In this document: piece after piece, positions 1-7,522 of the stretch | How positions within the stretch are numbered: the stretch's first letter is position 1 | Layout: the number at the start of each line of letters is the position of its first letter | NCBI GenBank assembly: GCA_025059545.1 | Contig: JANXDJ010000064.1 | Location: 1-7,522, forward strand | Reading direction: 5' to 3' | Length of the DNA: 7,522 bases | DNA from: Archaeoglobaceae archaeon | GTDB lineage: Archaea > Halobacteriota > Archaeoglobi > Archaeoglobales > Archaeoglobaceae | The notes under the pieces: generated by a model | The model's input: only the letters and a program-made list of their open reading frames with translations | What the model was told of the DNA's origin: nothing | Database searches by the model: none | Translations under genes and position numbers: made by a program

Positions 1-2
1 GA

Positions 3-167
3 ATGAGCATAGGCATGAAGCAGTTGCTTGCTGGAATGAGGAAATTCAAGATCGAGCTTGTTAGCAGAGATGATCTCGCCGCATTAATGCCATTGGCAAG
101 CGAAGTTACTGGAATTCCAATGATCCACAAGGTTGATGAGCAGGTTTTTGAGAGTATTCTCAGCTAA
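3..167 (+). CDS. C-terminal part of an unrecognised protein, possibly partial
   Basis: An open frame of 54 codons runs from the left edge to a TAA at 165-167. Its first ATG is at 3-5, but no ribosome binding site can be seen because the sequence starts there, so this is more likely the tail of a longer gene than a complete one. The peptide has the composition of a folded soluble protein, with alternating helix-like and strand-like segments (FKIELVSRDDLAALMPLASE, then a GIPMIHKVDE stretch), and no membrane segment. I do not recognise the family. It converges on hsp20, with only 43 bases between the two stop codons. The frame ends directly before a T-rich stretch, which supports it as a real 3' end. 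Protein-like composition and the stop/terminator arrangement are seen; the idea that it continues to the left is inference. Confidence 0.55.
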   Translation: MSIGMKQLLAGMRKFKIELVSRDDLAALMPLASEVTGIPMIHKVDEQVFESILS

Positions 168-168
168 A

Positions 169-180
169 TTTTTTATTTTT
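169..180 (+). terminator. T-rich terminator for the left-edge gene
   Basis: Directly after the TAA at 165-167 come runs of six and five T separated by one A. Archaeal RNA polymerase commonly stops at such oligo-T tracts without a hairpin, and no stem-loop is seen here. Confidence 0.5.
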
Positions 181-190
181 GTAGAAATTT

Positions 191-210
191 AAAAAATTTA
201 AAAAATAAAA
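191..210 (-). terminator. T-rich terminator of the heat-shock operon
   Basis: Read on the minus strand, the 20 bases immediately after the hsp20 stop are almost pure A/T with T runs of 4, 6 and 6. This fits intrinsic archaeal termination of the hsr1-cdc48-hsp20 message. Together with 169-180 it makes the 43-base gap a two-way termination zone between convergent genes. Confidence 0.5.
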
Positions 211-738
211 TTATTCAACCTTAATCTTCTTTCCTCCTCCAGCCTTCTTTGTAAGTGTAACCTCAAGCACTCCGTTGTTATATCTTGCCTTGGATGAATC
301 TGGATCGACTTCGACTGGTAAACTCACAGTCTCATGATACTTCCTGTTCTCTCCCTCTGCTCTGATCTCAAGAGTTCTCTCTGTAGCCTTTAGCTCTATG
401 TCTTCTTTTCTAACTCCTGGCATTTCCGCAATGACTTGCACTTCGTTGTCTGTCTCGATCACATCTACGAGTGGTTTTCTCTCTTCGACTCCAGTTTCCT
501 TGATCAACGGCTTTGTTCCGAATTCTCTGATCTCTGGCCTGCCATCAGGACCAATTCTTATAGAGAATCCTCTAACGATCGGCTTCGTCTCTCCAAGCTC
601 TGTAAACCTAAATGCACTTTCGATGTCTCTCATCATCTTTCTGAAGATCTCATCAAAGTCTCTGAATGGATCCCAGTCCAAAAAATCTCCAAAGTCATCT
701 TCTTCTTCCCGATCCTTCCTTCTTCTCCTCCAAACCAT
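211..738 (-). CDS. hsp20: Small heat-shock protein, Hsp20/alpha-crystallin family
   Basis: A cytoplasmic ATP-independent holdase that binds unfolding proteins in large oligomers during heat stress. The 175-residue protein has a very charged N-terminal arm (RRRRKDREEEDD, residues 4-15) and an alpha-crystallin domain at about 87-165. That domain ends in the family signature A-x-x-x-N-G-V-L (151-158). The extreme C-terminus carries an I-x-I/V anchor (IKV, 172-174) after a glycine-rich linker; in this family that anchor docks into a neighbouring subunit to build the oligomer. The length is slightly above the usual 140-170 because of the N-terminal arm. It is the last gene of the hsr1 operon, 11 bases after cdc48. 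A purine-rich GAGGTGGTGAGGT stretch (739-751) just before the ATG serves as its ribosome binding site and overlaps the cdc48 stop codon. It matches A. fulgidus AF1296 in context, so heat induction through HSR1 is expected. Confidence 0.96.
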   Translation of the reverse strand: MVWRRRRKDREEEDDFGDFLDWDPFRDFDEIFRKMMRDIESAFRFTELGETKPIVRGFSIRIGPDGRPEIREFGTKPLIKETGVEERKPLVDVIETDNEVQVIAEMPGVRKEDIELKATERTLEIRAEGENRKYHETVSLPVEVDPDSSKARYNNGVLEVTLTKKAGGGKKIKVE

Positions 739-749
739 ACCTCACCACC

Positions 750-751
<2 letters not shown>
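739..751 (-). promoter_or_regulatory. Ribosome binding site of hsp20, overlapping the cdc48 stop
   Basis: On the minus strand GAGGTGGTGAGGT contains two overlapping Shine-Dalgarno-like GGTG elements ending directly before the hsp20 ATG. The element overlaps the TGA of cdc48 at 750-752, so ribosomes finishing cdc48 would sit on it. This supports the ATG at 736-738 as the start and suggests translational coupling. Confidence 0.7.
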
Positions 752-3598
<2,847 letters not shown>

Positions 3599-3601
3599 TC
3601 A

Positions 3602-3607
3602 ATCACC
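3602..3607 (-). promoter_or_regulatory. Ribosome binding site of hsr1 (GGTGAT)
   Basis: GGTGAT on the minus strand three bases before the ATG at 3596-3598 fixes the hsr1 start. It lies just downstream of the operator, so the predicted leader is short, about 15-20 bases. Confidence 0.65.
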
Positions 3608-3608
3608 G

Positions 3609-3629
3609 TTACTAACTAAATGTTAGTAA
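3609..3629. promoter_or_regulatory. HSR1 operator: perfect palindrome containing CTAAC-N5-GTTAG
   Basis: The arms TTACTAAC (3609-3616) and GTTAGTAA (3622-3629) are exact reverse complements around a five-base TAAAT centre (3617-3621). The inner core is identical to the HSR1 footprint motif CTAAC-N5-GTTAG reported in A. fulgidus. It lies downstream of the hsr1 TATA box, with the expected transcription start falling inside it, so bound regulator would block polymerase loading or escape. For the divergent crotonase gene the same site lies just upstream of the TATA element. Confidence 0.88.
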
Positions 3630-3636
3630 GTTTTAG

Positions 3637-3645
3637 TATATAAAG
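3637..3645. promoter_or_regulatory. TATA box of hsr1, also usable by the divergent crotonase gene
   Basis: On the minus strand CTTTATATA with an upstream purine-rich CGAAAA stretch is a good archaeal TATA/BRE. A start about 26 bases on would be near 3615, giving a leader of about 17 bases to hsr1. On the plus strand the same bases read TATATAAAG and would start transcription near 3666, giving a leader of about 32 bases to the crotonase ATG. No second equally good TATA is seen in the 99-base gap; TTTAAACTTA at 3671-3680 is a weaker alternative that would give a leaderless crotonase message. Confidence 0.7.
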
Positions 3646-3697
3646 TTTTCGCTACTATTCTATTCAAAGCTTTAAACTTAGAAGAGGATCGGAATAT

Positions 3698-4465
3698 ATG
3701 AGCCTAATTTTGACCGAAAAAAGATCGCACATACTCGTCGTTACAATCAACAGAGCGGAAAAAAGAAATGCCATAAACCTTGAAATGGCTGAGGAGCTTG
3801 AAAAGGTTTGGAATAACTTTGAAAAAGACGACAATCTTTATGTTGGAATAATAACCGGTGCTGGAGACAATTTTTGTGCAGGAGCAGATTTGGGCGATTT
3901 GGAAAGACTTGCAACCAGAGTAGGAAGCAAAAACGGACCGCTCGGTTTTACCAGAATGACGCTGTCAAAACCTGTTATTGCTTCGATCTCTGGCTATTGC
4001 GTCGCTGGTGGCTTTGAGATAGCCTTATGGGCGGATATAAGAATAGCTGACGAAAGTGCCAAATTTGGAATACTGAACAGGAGATTTGGCGTTCCACTTA
4101 TAGATGGCGGAACACAGAGATTGCCAAAAATTGTAGGATTAGGGAATGCTTTGGATCTAATTTTAACTGGTAAGTTGATTGACGCTAAAGAAGCCCATAG
4201 AATCGGACTAGTCAACGAGATAGTTCCAAAAGGTCTCGCTTTAAAAAGAGCTTTAGAGATTGCAGAGCTCATATCTTCTCATCCACAAGTACCAATGAGA
4301 AACGACAGAAAGGCGGTTTTTGAGGGTTTTGGATTGAGTTTAGAGGACGCTTTGGAAATAGAGGCAAAATTGGGGTATGAATCGATAAGAAATGGCACAG
4401 ATTTTCTAAAAGTGAGAAGATTTATAGCAGAGGGAAAAGGTAAACATGGAGAAAGATTGCAGTAA
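3698..4465 (+). CDS. Enoyl-CoA hydratase/isomerase (crotonase) family protein
   Basis: A cytoplasmic acyl-CoA enzyme of the crotonase fold, 255 residues, a full-length single domain. The oxyanion-hole elements are present: F-C-A-G-A-D-L (59-65) and V-A-G-G-F-E (102-107). Conserved GGTQRLP is at 137-143 and the helix G-K-L-I-D-A-K-E-A at 158-166. The first catalytic glutamate (rat Glu144) corresponds to Glu107. At the place of the second (rat Glu164, in F-G-Q-P-E) the sequence has F-G-I-L-N, so Asn127 replaces it, followed by R-R-F-G-V-P-L-I-D-G-G. This R-R-(F/W)-G-V-P-L-I-D-G-G-T version is a recognisable subgroup whose reaction I cannot name, so simple enoyl-CoA hydration should not be assumed. 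The ATG at 3698 has a GAGG (3684-3687) ten bases upstream. It is divergent from hsr1 and shares its control region. Its TAA overlaps the opposing tRNA by one base. Confidence 0.92.
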   Translation: MSLILTEKRSHILVVTINRAEKRNAINLEMAEELEKVWNNFEKDDNLYVGIITGAGDNFCAGADLGDLERLATRVGSKNGPLGFTRMTLSKPVIASISGYCVAGGFEIALWADIRIADESAKFGILNRRFGVPLIDGGTQRLPKIVGLGNALDLILTGKLIDAKEAHRIGLVNEIVPKGLALKRALEIAELISSHPQVPMRNDRKAVFEGFGLSLEDALEIEAKLGYESIRNGTDFLKVRRFIAEGKGKHGERLQ

Positions 4466-4537
4466 GCCGCCGGCGGGGTTTGAACCCGCGACCTGGTGAT
4501 TACGAGTCACCCGCTCTTCCAGCTGAGCCACGGCGGC
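4465..4537 (-). tRNA. trnT: tRNA-Thr (anticodon CGU)
   Basis: A complete 73-base cloverleaf on the minus strand. The acceptor arms GCCGCCG/CGGCGGC pair at all seven positions. The D stem is GCTC/GAGC. The anticodon stem GGTGA/TCACC encloses the loop CTCGTAA, with anticodon CGT at 4502-4504 (reads ACG, Thr). A five-base variable loop is followed by a T stem GCGGG/CCCGC with loop TTCAAAC. The discriminator is U, as in archaeal tRNA-Thr. There is no intron in the anticodon loop and CCA is not encoded (the bases after the discriminator are TAC). The GC-rich stems fit a hyperthermophile. Its 3' end overlaps the last base of the convergent crotonase stop codon. Confidence 0.97.
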
Positions 4538-4565
4538 TTAATTGGAATACCATCTTTTGCAACTT

Positions 4566-4574
4566 CTTTATTTT
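4566..4574 (-). promoter_or_regulatory. Candidate TATA box of the tRNA-Thr gene
   Basis: AAAATAAAG on the minus strand is centred about 33 bases before the mature tRNA 5' end, which would put the start a few bases upstream of it. It is only a fair match, and the AT-rich surroundings offer alternatives such as CTTAAAATC slightly further upstream. Confidence 0.35.
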
Positions 4575-4594
4575 CTCAGATTTTAAGTTTGTCG

Positions 4595-4603
4595 ATAAAA
4601 AAC
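4595..4603 (-). terminator. T-rich terminator after nadM
   Basis: On the minus strand GTTTTTTAT follows the nadM TGA (4607-4609) after three bases. A six-T run directly after a stop codon fits archaeal termination and separates the iorA-nadM transcript from the tRNA gene, which lies on the same strand. Confidence 0.5.
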
Positions 4604-4606
4604 AAT

Positions 4607-5137
4607 TCAGTCGCTCGTGTTTATCCTTTTTAACCTCTCAACACCGTTTAGCTCCTTAATGATTCTAACTACTGATTTTGGAACACACTCCTCCCAATCT
4701 CCTCCGTTAAGGATCATTTTTCTAATCGTTGTCCCACGAAACTTTTCCCTGTTGAAATTTGGTGGAAGGACGACTTCAAGTCCAGCGTCCTTAAAAACCT
4801 GTGCTATTACTGGATTCCTCGTTATTATTGCTTGAATCTTTGGCACGAGATGCTGGATGTAGATCGCATTTCCAACATAAACGCTCATTGTCGGAACAGT
4901 TGCGGTTATGATCTTATCTAGAGTTATTCCTGCTTCTTTTAAAGATTCTCTGATCATTGTAATTCTTTCTCCAGCAGTAAATGGATTTCTAAGCGTGTGA
5001 CTCTCGTCTGCCATGCCAACGAGCAGAACAAGTTCATCGAATCGCTCTAAAGCCCATTTGATGACGCTTAGATGTCCAAGATGGAATGGTTGAAACCTGC
5101 CGAAGATCAATGCCCTTCTGATCTGCATAAAGGACAT
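4607..5137 (-). CDS. nadM: Nicotinamide-nucleotide adenylyltransferase, archaeal NadM type
   Basis: Transfers AMP from ATP to nicotinamide (or nicotinate) mononucleotide, the last adenylylation step of NAD synthesis, in the cytoplasm. The 176-residue protein matches the usual archaeal NadM length. The nucleotidyl-transferase signature G-R-F-Q-P-F-H-x-G-H is at 13-22, and S-H-T-L-R-N-P-F-T-A-G-E-R at 46-58 is typical of the family. The second ATP-binding motif, usually S-G-T-x-I-R, reads R-G-T-T-I-R (134-139), so its first serine is arginine. The conserved GDW and VP(K)SV stretch follows at 146-156. The start ATG (5135-5137) shares its A with the TAA of the upstream small gene (TAATG), implying coupled translation. 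I see no good ribosome binding site for it; an ATG three codons later (5126-5128) is an alternative start. It is the last gene of the iorA cluster. Confidence 0.95.
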   Translation of the reverse strand: MSFMQIRRALIFGRFQPFHLGHLSVIKWALERFDELVLLVGMADESHTLRNPFTAGERITMIRESLKEAGITLDKIITATVPTMSVYVGNAIYIQHLVPKIQAIITRNPVIAQVFKDAGLEVVLPPNFNREKFRGTTIRKMILNGGDWEECVPKSVVRIIKELNGVERLKRINTSD

Positions 5138-5334
5138 TATAAAGGTGGTTTTAAAATCTTGCTCTTTTGGAATTTCATTAGGATTGCTATTAGAAGGCTT
5201 AGCATGAACGCAATAAAAATAGAAATTGAAAGACTGAATTTTGAAATATAAAAAACTGCAAAGCTTATAAAAAATACTAAAACCACTGTAGAGCTAAATG
5301 AGATCTTCCAGCTGATTTCTCTAAGACTATGCAT
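5137..5334 (-). CDS. Small two-helix membrane protein of unknown function
   Basis: A 65-residue protein that I do not recognise. It has a short polar start (M-H-S-L-R-E-I-S-W-K), two predicted transmembrane helices (about 14-31, rich in V/F, and 36-53, rich in I/L/F), a short S-K-F-S-L-S turn and a basic tail ending K-I-L-K-P-P-L. The charge pattern puts the basic tail, and so probably both ends, in the cytoplasm. Its reality is supported by a strong AAGGAGGG ribosome binding site at 5338-5345, an 8-base overlap with the end of iorA, and a one-base TAATG overlap with nadM. Without it there would be an unexplained 190-base spacer. It may be a membrane anchor or partner for one of its neighbours, but nothing in the sequence says so. 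Confidence 0.75.
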   Translation of the reverse strand: MHSLREISWKISFSSTVVLVFFISFAVFYISKFSLSISIFIAFMLSLLIAILMKFQKSKILKPPL

Positions 5335-7189
5335 TTTCCCTCCTTATTGCTCCCTTTGAGCAAATCTGTGAGCATACTCCGCAGCCAACACAGAGAGCTG
5401 GATCTATTCTGACCTTGGCGTCGAACGTCAATGCGGGACATACGAATGTTTTAATGCATTCCATGCATAGGTCACATTTCTCCGTTACCCTCAAGGGAAT
5501 GATCCCTGACTTCATCCTCTTCTCTCTTGCCCAAACTATTGCACAAGCCTGCCTCGCGATGATCACGGAGACTCCATTATGGGCTATGGCTCGCTTAAGC
5601 GTTTCGACCATTCTTCTAACATTGTAAGGGTTCACAACTTCAACAAACTCCACTCCACAGCCTTTAACGACTTCTTCAATTTTCACTTTTCCACCCATTT
5701 CGCCACACGCTCTAACCCCTGTGCCCGGATGTGGTTGTTGTCCTGTCATTGCAGTTGTGGAATTATCCAAGATCACGAGCACGAACTTTGCTCTATTGTA
5801 AACCGCATTTATCAAAGCCGGAATTCCAGCATGTAAAAAGGTTGAATCTCCTATGGTGGCTATGATCTTATCACTCAACACGTGGGCAAGCCCATTGGAA
5901 ACACCAACGCTTGCACCCATGCAGATCGTTATATCAACACCTTCGAGGGGTTTGTTTATTCCCAAGGTGTAACAGCCTATATCGGATGGCAGACAAGCGT
6001 TTCCAAGCTCGTTTACAACCTTTCTAATCGCATAAAATGCTGCAGTATGCGGACAGCCAGAGCATAGCACAGGCGGTCTTGGAGGTGCGAGTTTTGAGAT
6101 CTCCTCTGCTTTTTTAAGTCCATCTGAGTATTTTCTGCTTGGCTCAATTCCAAGTGCTTTCGCAATCCCAATTTCAACTCTTGAAGCATTATATTCGTAA
6201 TCCATTGGCATGTAGCCATTCATTTTTCCAAAAACCTCAATACCCATTGCCTTTAAATGTAGCTCCGCAAATGGATCTACTTCCTCGACTGTTATAACCG
6301 CATCGAGATCTGAAATAAATTCTTCTATGAGTTTCTCCGGTAGAGGATGAGTTGAAGAGAGTTTCAGAACTGGCAATTCTACCTTTAAACTTCTCATCGC
6401 ATCTCTTGCGTATGCATAGCCCAGTCCACATGCAATTATGCCGATTTTTCCATTTCCATCCTCAATCCAGTTCATTTCCCATGAGTTGAAGAAATTCTCA
6501 ATCTCTGAAAGTTTTTTGTTTAGAACTGGCTTGAGTTTTCTCGCAATTGCTGGCAAAACAACGTCTGTATCAGCATGTCTGACCCATTCTACTTTTTCAA
6601 GCTTTTTGTAAGGTATTTTTCCAAGTTTTACAATCCCACTTTGATGACTCAGTCTTGTATAGCTTCTGAAGATCATTGGTAAGCCGAACCTTTCAGAAAG
6701 TTCAAATCCCCATTTTGTGATCTCTTTCGCTTCGTGAACATTTGAGGCTTCTATAACTGGTAACTTTGCGATTTTTCCATACCATCGATTATCTTGCTCA
6801 TTTTGACTGCTATGCATGCTCGGATCATCTGCAGAGACGAGTAAAAATCCACCACGAGCTCCAACGTAAGCGAAGCTGAGCAAAGCGTCAGAAGCTACAT
6901 TGACTCCAACATGCTTCATGCAAGCCATTCCCCTTTTTCCAGCAAGAGATGCCCCCATTGCTACTTCTACCGCCACCTTTTCGTTCGCTGAATATTCAAC
7001 ATGGTATTGCATTCTGTTTCTAAGCATTTTACAGGCTTCGCTGAGTGTGTCCAAGATCTCAGAAGAAGGGGTGCCAGGATAAGCTGCGCAGACATCCACA
7101 CCAGCCTCTATCGCTCCACGAGCAATGGCTTCATTTCCAAGTAGAAGAACTCTATCTCCCTCACTGTCCTTGATGACATCTTTTAGCAT
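5327..7189 (-). CDS. iorA: Indolepyruvate:ferredoxin oxidoreductase alpha subunit
   Basis: The catalytic subunit that oxidatively decarboxylates arylpyruvates (from Trp, Phe, Tyr) to aryl-acetyl-CoA while reducing ferredoxin; cytoplasmic, thiamine-diphosphate dependent and oxygen sensitive. With the chosen start it has 620 residues, the normal length. The N-terminal pyrimidine-binding domain carries A-A-Y-P-G-T-P-S-S-E-I (35-45) and E-Y-S-A-N-E-K (65-71). A middle transketolase-C-like domain follows. The ThDP-binding domain has C-S-G-C-P-H (376-381) and the GDS...DN motif (447-449, 475-476). At the C-terminus are two [4Fe-4S] motifs, CX2CX2CX5CP (Cys572, 575, 578, 584) and CX2CX2CX3CS (Cys600, 603, 606, 610). 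I chose the ATG at 7187-7189: the frame continues to an ATG at 7274-7276, but the extra 29 residues are Lys/Asn-rich and not domain-like. A TATA-like element lies about 27 bases before 7189, suggesting a leaderless message. The iorB partner is not adjacent in this window. Confidence 0.95.
   Translation of the reverse strand: MLKDVIKDSEGDRVLLLGNEAIARGAIEAGVDVCAAYPGTPSSEILDTLSEACKMLRNRMQYHVEYSANEKVAVEVAMGASLAGKRGMACMKHVGVNVASDALLSFAYVGARGGFLLVSADDPSMHSSQNEQDNRWYGKIAKLPVIEASNVHEAKEITKWGFELSERFGLPMIFRSYTRLSHQSGIVKLGKIPYKKLEKVEWVRHADTDVVLPAIARKLKPVLNKKLSEIENFFNSWEMNWIEDGNGKIGIIACGLGYAYARDAMRSLKVELPVLKLSSTHPLPEKLIEEFISDLDAVITVEEVDPFAELHLKAMGIEVFGKMNGYMPMDYEYNASRVEIGIAKALGIEPSRKYSDGLKKAEEISKLAPPRPPVLCSGCPHTAAFYAIRKVVNELGNACLPSDIGCYTLGINKPLEGVDITICMGASVGVSNGLAHVLSDKIIATIGDSTFLHAGIPALINAVYNRAKFVLVILDNSTTAMTGQQPHPGTGVRACGEMGGKVKIEEVVKGCGVEFVEVVNPYNVRRMVETLKRAIAHNGVSVIIARQACAIVWAREKRMKSGIIPLRVTEKCDLCMECIKTFVCPALTFDAKVRIDPALCVGCGVCSQICSKGAIRRENA
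5338..5345 (-). promoter_or_regulatory. Strong ribosome binding site of the small membrane protein
   Basis: AAGGAGGG on the minus strand, three bases before the ATG at 5332-5334, lies inside the last codons of iorA. It is among the best Shine-Dalgarno matches in the window and is the main evidence that the 65-codon frame is translated. Confidence 0.75.
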
Positions 7190-7211
7190 GGAAGGCGTAG
7201 AGCGATAAGAG

Positions 7212-7222
7212 TTAAAATTTTT
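7212..7222 (-). promoter_or_regulatory. Candidate TATA box of the iorA cluster
   Basis: AAAAATTTTAA on the minus strand is centred about 27 bases upstream of the ATG at 7189. The start would therefore fall at or next to the start codon. There is no Shine-Dalgarno sequence before that ATG (CTACGCCTTCC), so both signs point to leaderless transcription. Confidence 0.45.
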
Positions 7223-7276
7223 GCTAAACTTCCGAGTTTTATTTAATAGAAGTTTATCATAAAATTTAGACAACAT

Positions 7277-7522
7277 TTAGCCAATGCGATAAAGAAAAGA
7301 TCCTCTGCCCTCTTGCAGTTCCCGAATGTGTTTTGGAGTTCTTGAAAAAGATTAAATAGGAGAGCAAAAAAAGCTAATTCTTGAGATCGCTCATCGCTGT
7401 GAAAACTCTGCTCGAAATGAAAAGAGAACGAATTTCACAGATTGGAGTATACAATTTCCCTTTTCAGTAACATCTTTTCAAACCAAATCATGCTATACGC
7501 TCTCAATTAGCTAAGAACTGCG
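7277..7522. other. Right-hand stretch with no supportable gene
   Basis: In the 246 bases upstream of the iorA frame, all six frames are broken by stops or lack a start with a ribosome binding site. Short open stretches occur (plus 7270-7359 without a start; plus 7381-7470 from a TTG, 29 codons) but neither has supporting signals. A perfect 8-base inverted pair AGCTAATT (7372-7379) / AATTAGCT (7505-7512) is present, too short to call a mobile-element end. No tRNA, CRISPR repeat or known RNA structure was recognised. Confidence 0.5.

Noticed and set aside
4466..4478. GC-rich palindrome-like GCCGCCGGCGGGG
   Set aside because: It is the acceptor and T-stem 3' part of tRNA-Thr, not an operator or terminator.
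6013..6431. Short minus-strand frames inside iorA in other phases
   Set aside because: They lie fully within iorA, a gene with complete domain and motif support, and show no recognisable protein features.
7270..7359. Plus-strand 29-codon open stretch with a protein-like end (LCPLAVPECVLEFLKKIK)
   Set aside because: There is no usable start codon after the preceding stop, no ribosome binding site, and the frame is very short. It could be a gene remnant but that cannot be supported from this sequence.
7381..7470. Plus-strand 29-codon frame from a TTG
   Set aside because: Its only start is a rare codon without a properly spaced ribosome binding site, and no family is recognisable.

Overview
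The window looks like chromosomal DNA of a hyperthermophilic archaeon of the Archaeoglobales (Archaeoglobus or a close relative). The support is the gene order heat-shock regulator HSR1 - Cdc48 - Hsp20 on one strand, which matches the heat-shock operon described in Archaeoglobus fulgidus (AF1298-AF1297-AF1296). An exact copy of the published HSR1 motif (CTAAC-N5-GTTAG) lies in its promoter. TATA-type promoters, GGTGAT-type ribosome binding sites, an archaeal NadM and a tRNA gene without an encoded CCA all fit an archaeon. The assignment is from recognition only; no database search was run.

Layout. 3-167 (+) is the end of an unrecognised gene that may enter from the left. 168-210 is an AT-rich convergent termination region. 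211-3598 (-) is the heat-shock operon hsr1-cdc48-hsp20, read right to left: hsr1 and cdc48 are linked by a TGATG junction, and cdc48 and hsp20 are 11 bases apart. 3599-3697 is a compact divergent promoter with a perfect 8+5+8 palindrome and a TATA element usable in both directions. 3698-4465 (+) is a crotonase-family protein in which one of the two catalytic glutamates of classical hydratases is replaced. 4465-4537 (-) is an intron-less tRNA-Thr(CGU) whose last base overlaps the crotonase stop codon. 4607-7189 (-) is a tightly packed set, iorA - small two-helix membrane protein - nadM, with overlapping stop and start codons. 7277-7522 holds no supportable gene.

How the genes work together. 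In the heat-shock operon, HSR1 is expected to sit on its own promoter until heat stress. Its release would induce the Cdc48 unfoldase and the small heat-shock holdase together. The iorA cluster pairs an oxygen-sensitive 2-ketoacid:ferredoxin oxidoreductase subunit of aromatic amino acid metabolism with an NAD biosynthesis enzyme and an uncharacterised membrane peptide. The functional link among these three is not obvious.

I see no mobile element, CRISPR array or defence system. The parts most worth a second look are the shared hsr1/crotonase control region, the active-site substitution in the crotonase, the conserved-looking small membrane ORF, and the protein-coding/tRNA 3' overlap.
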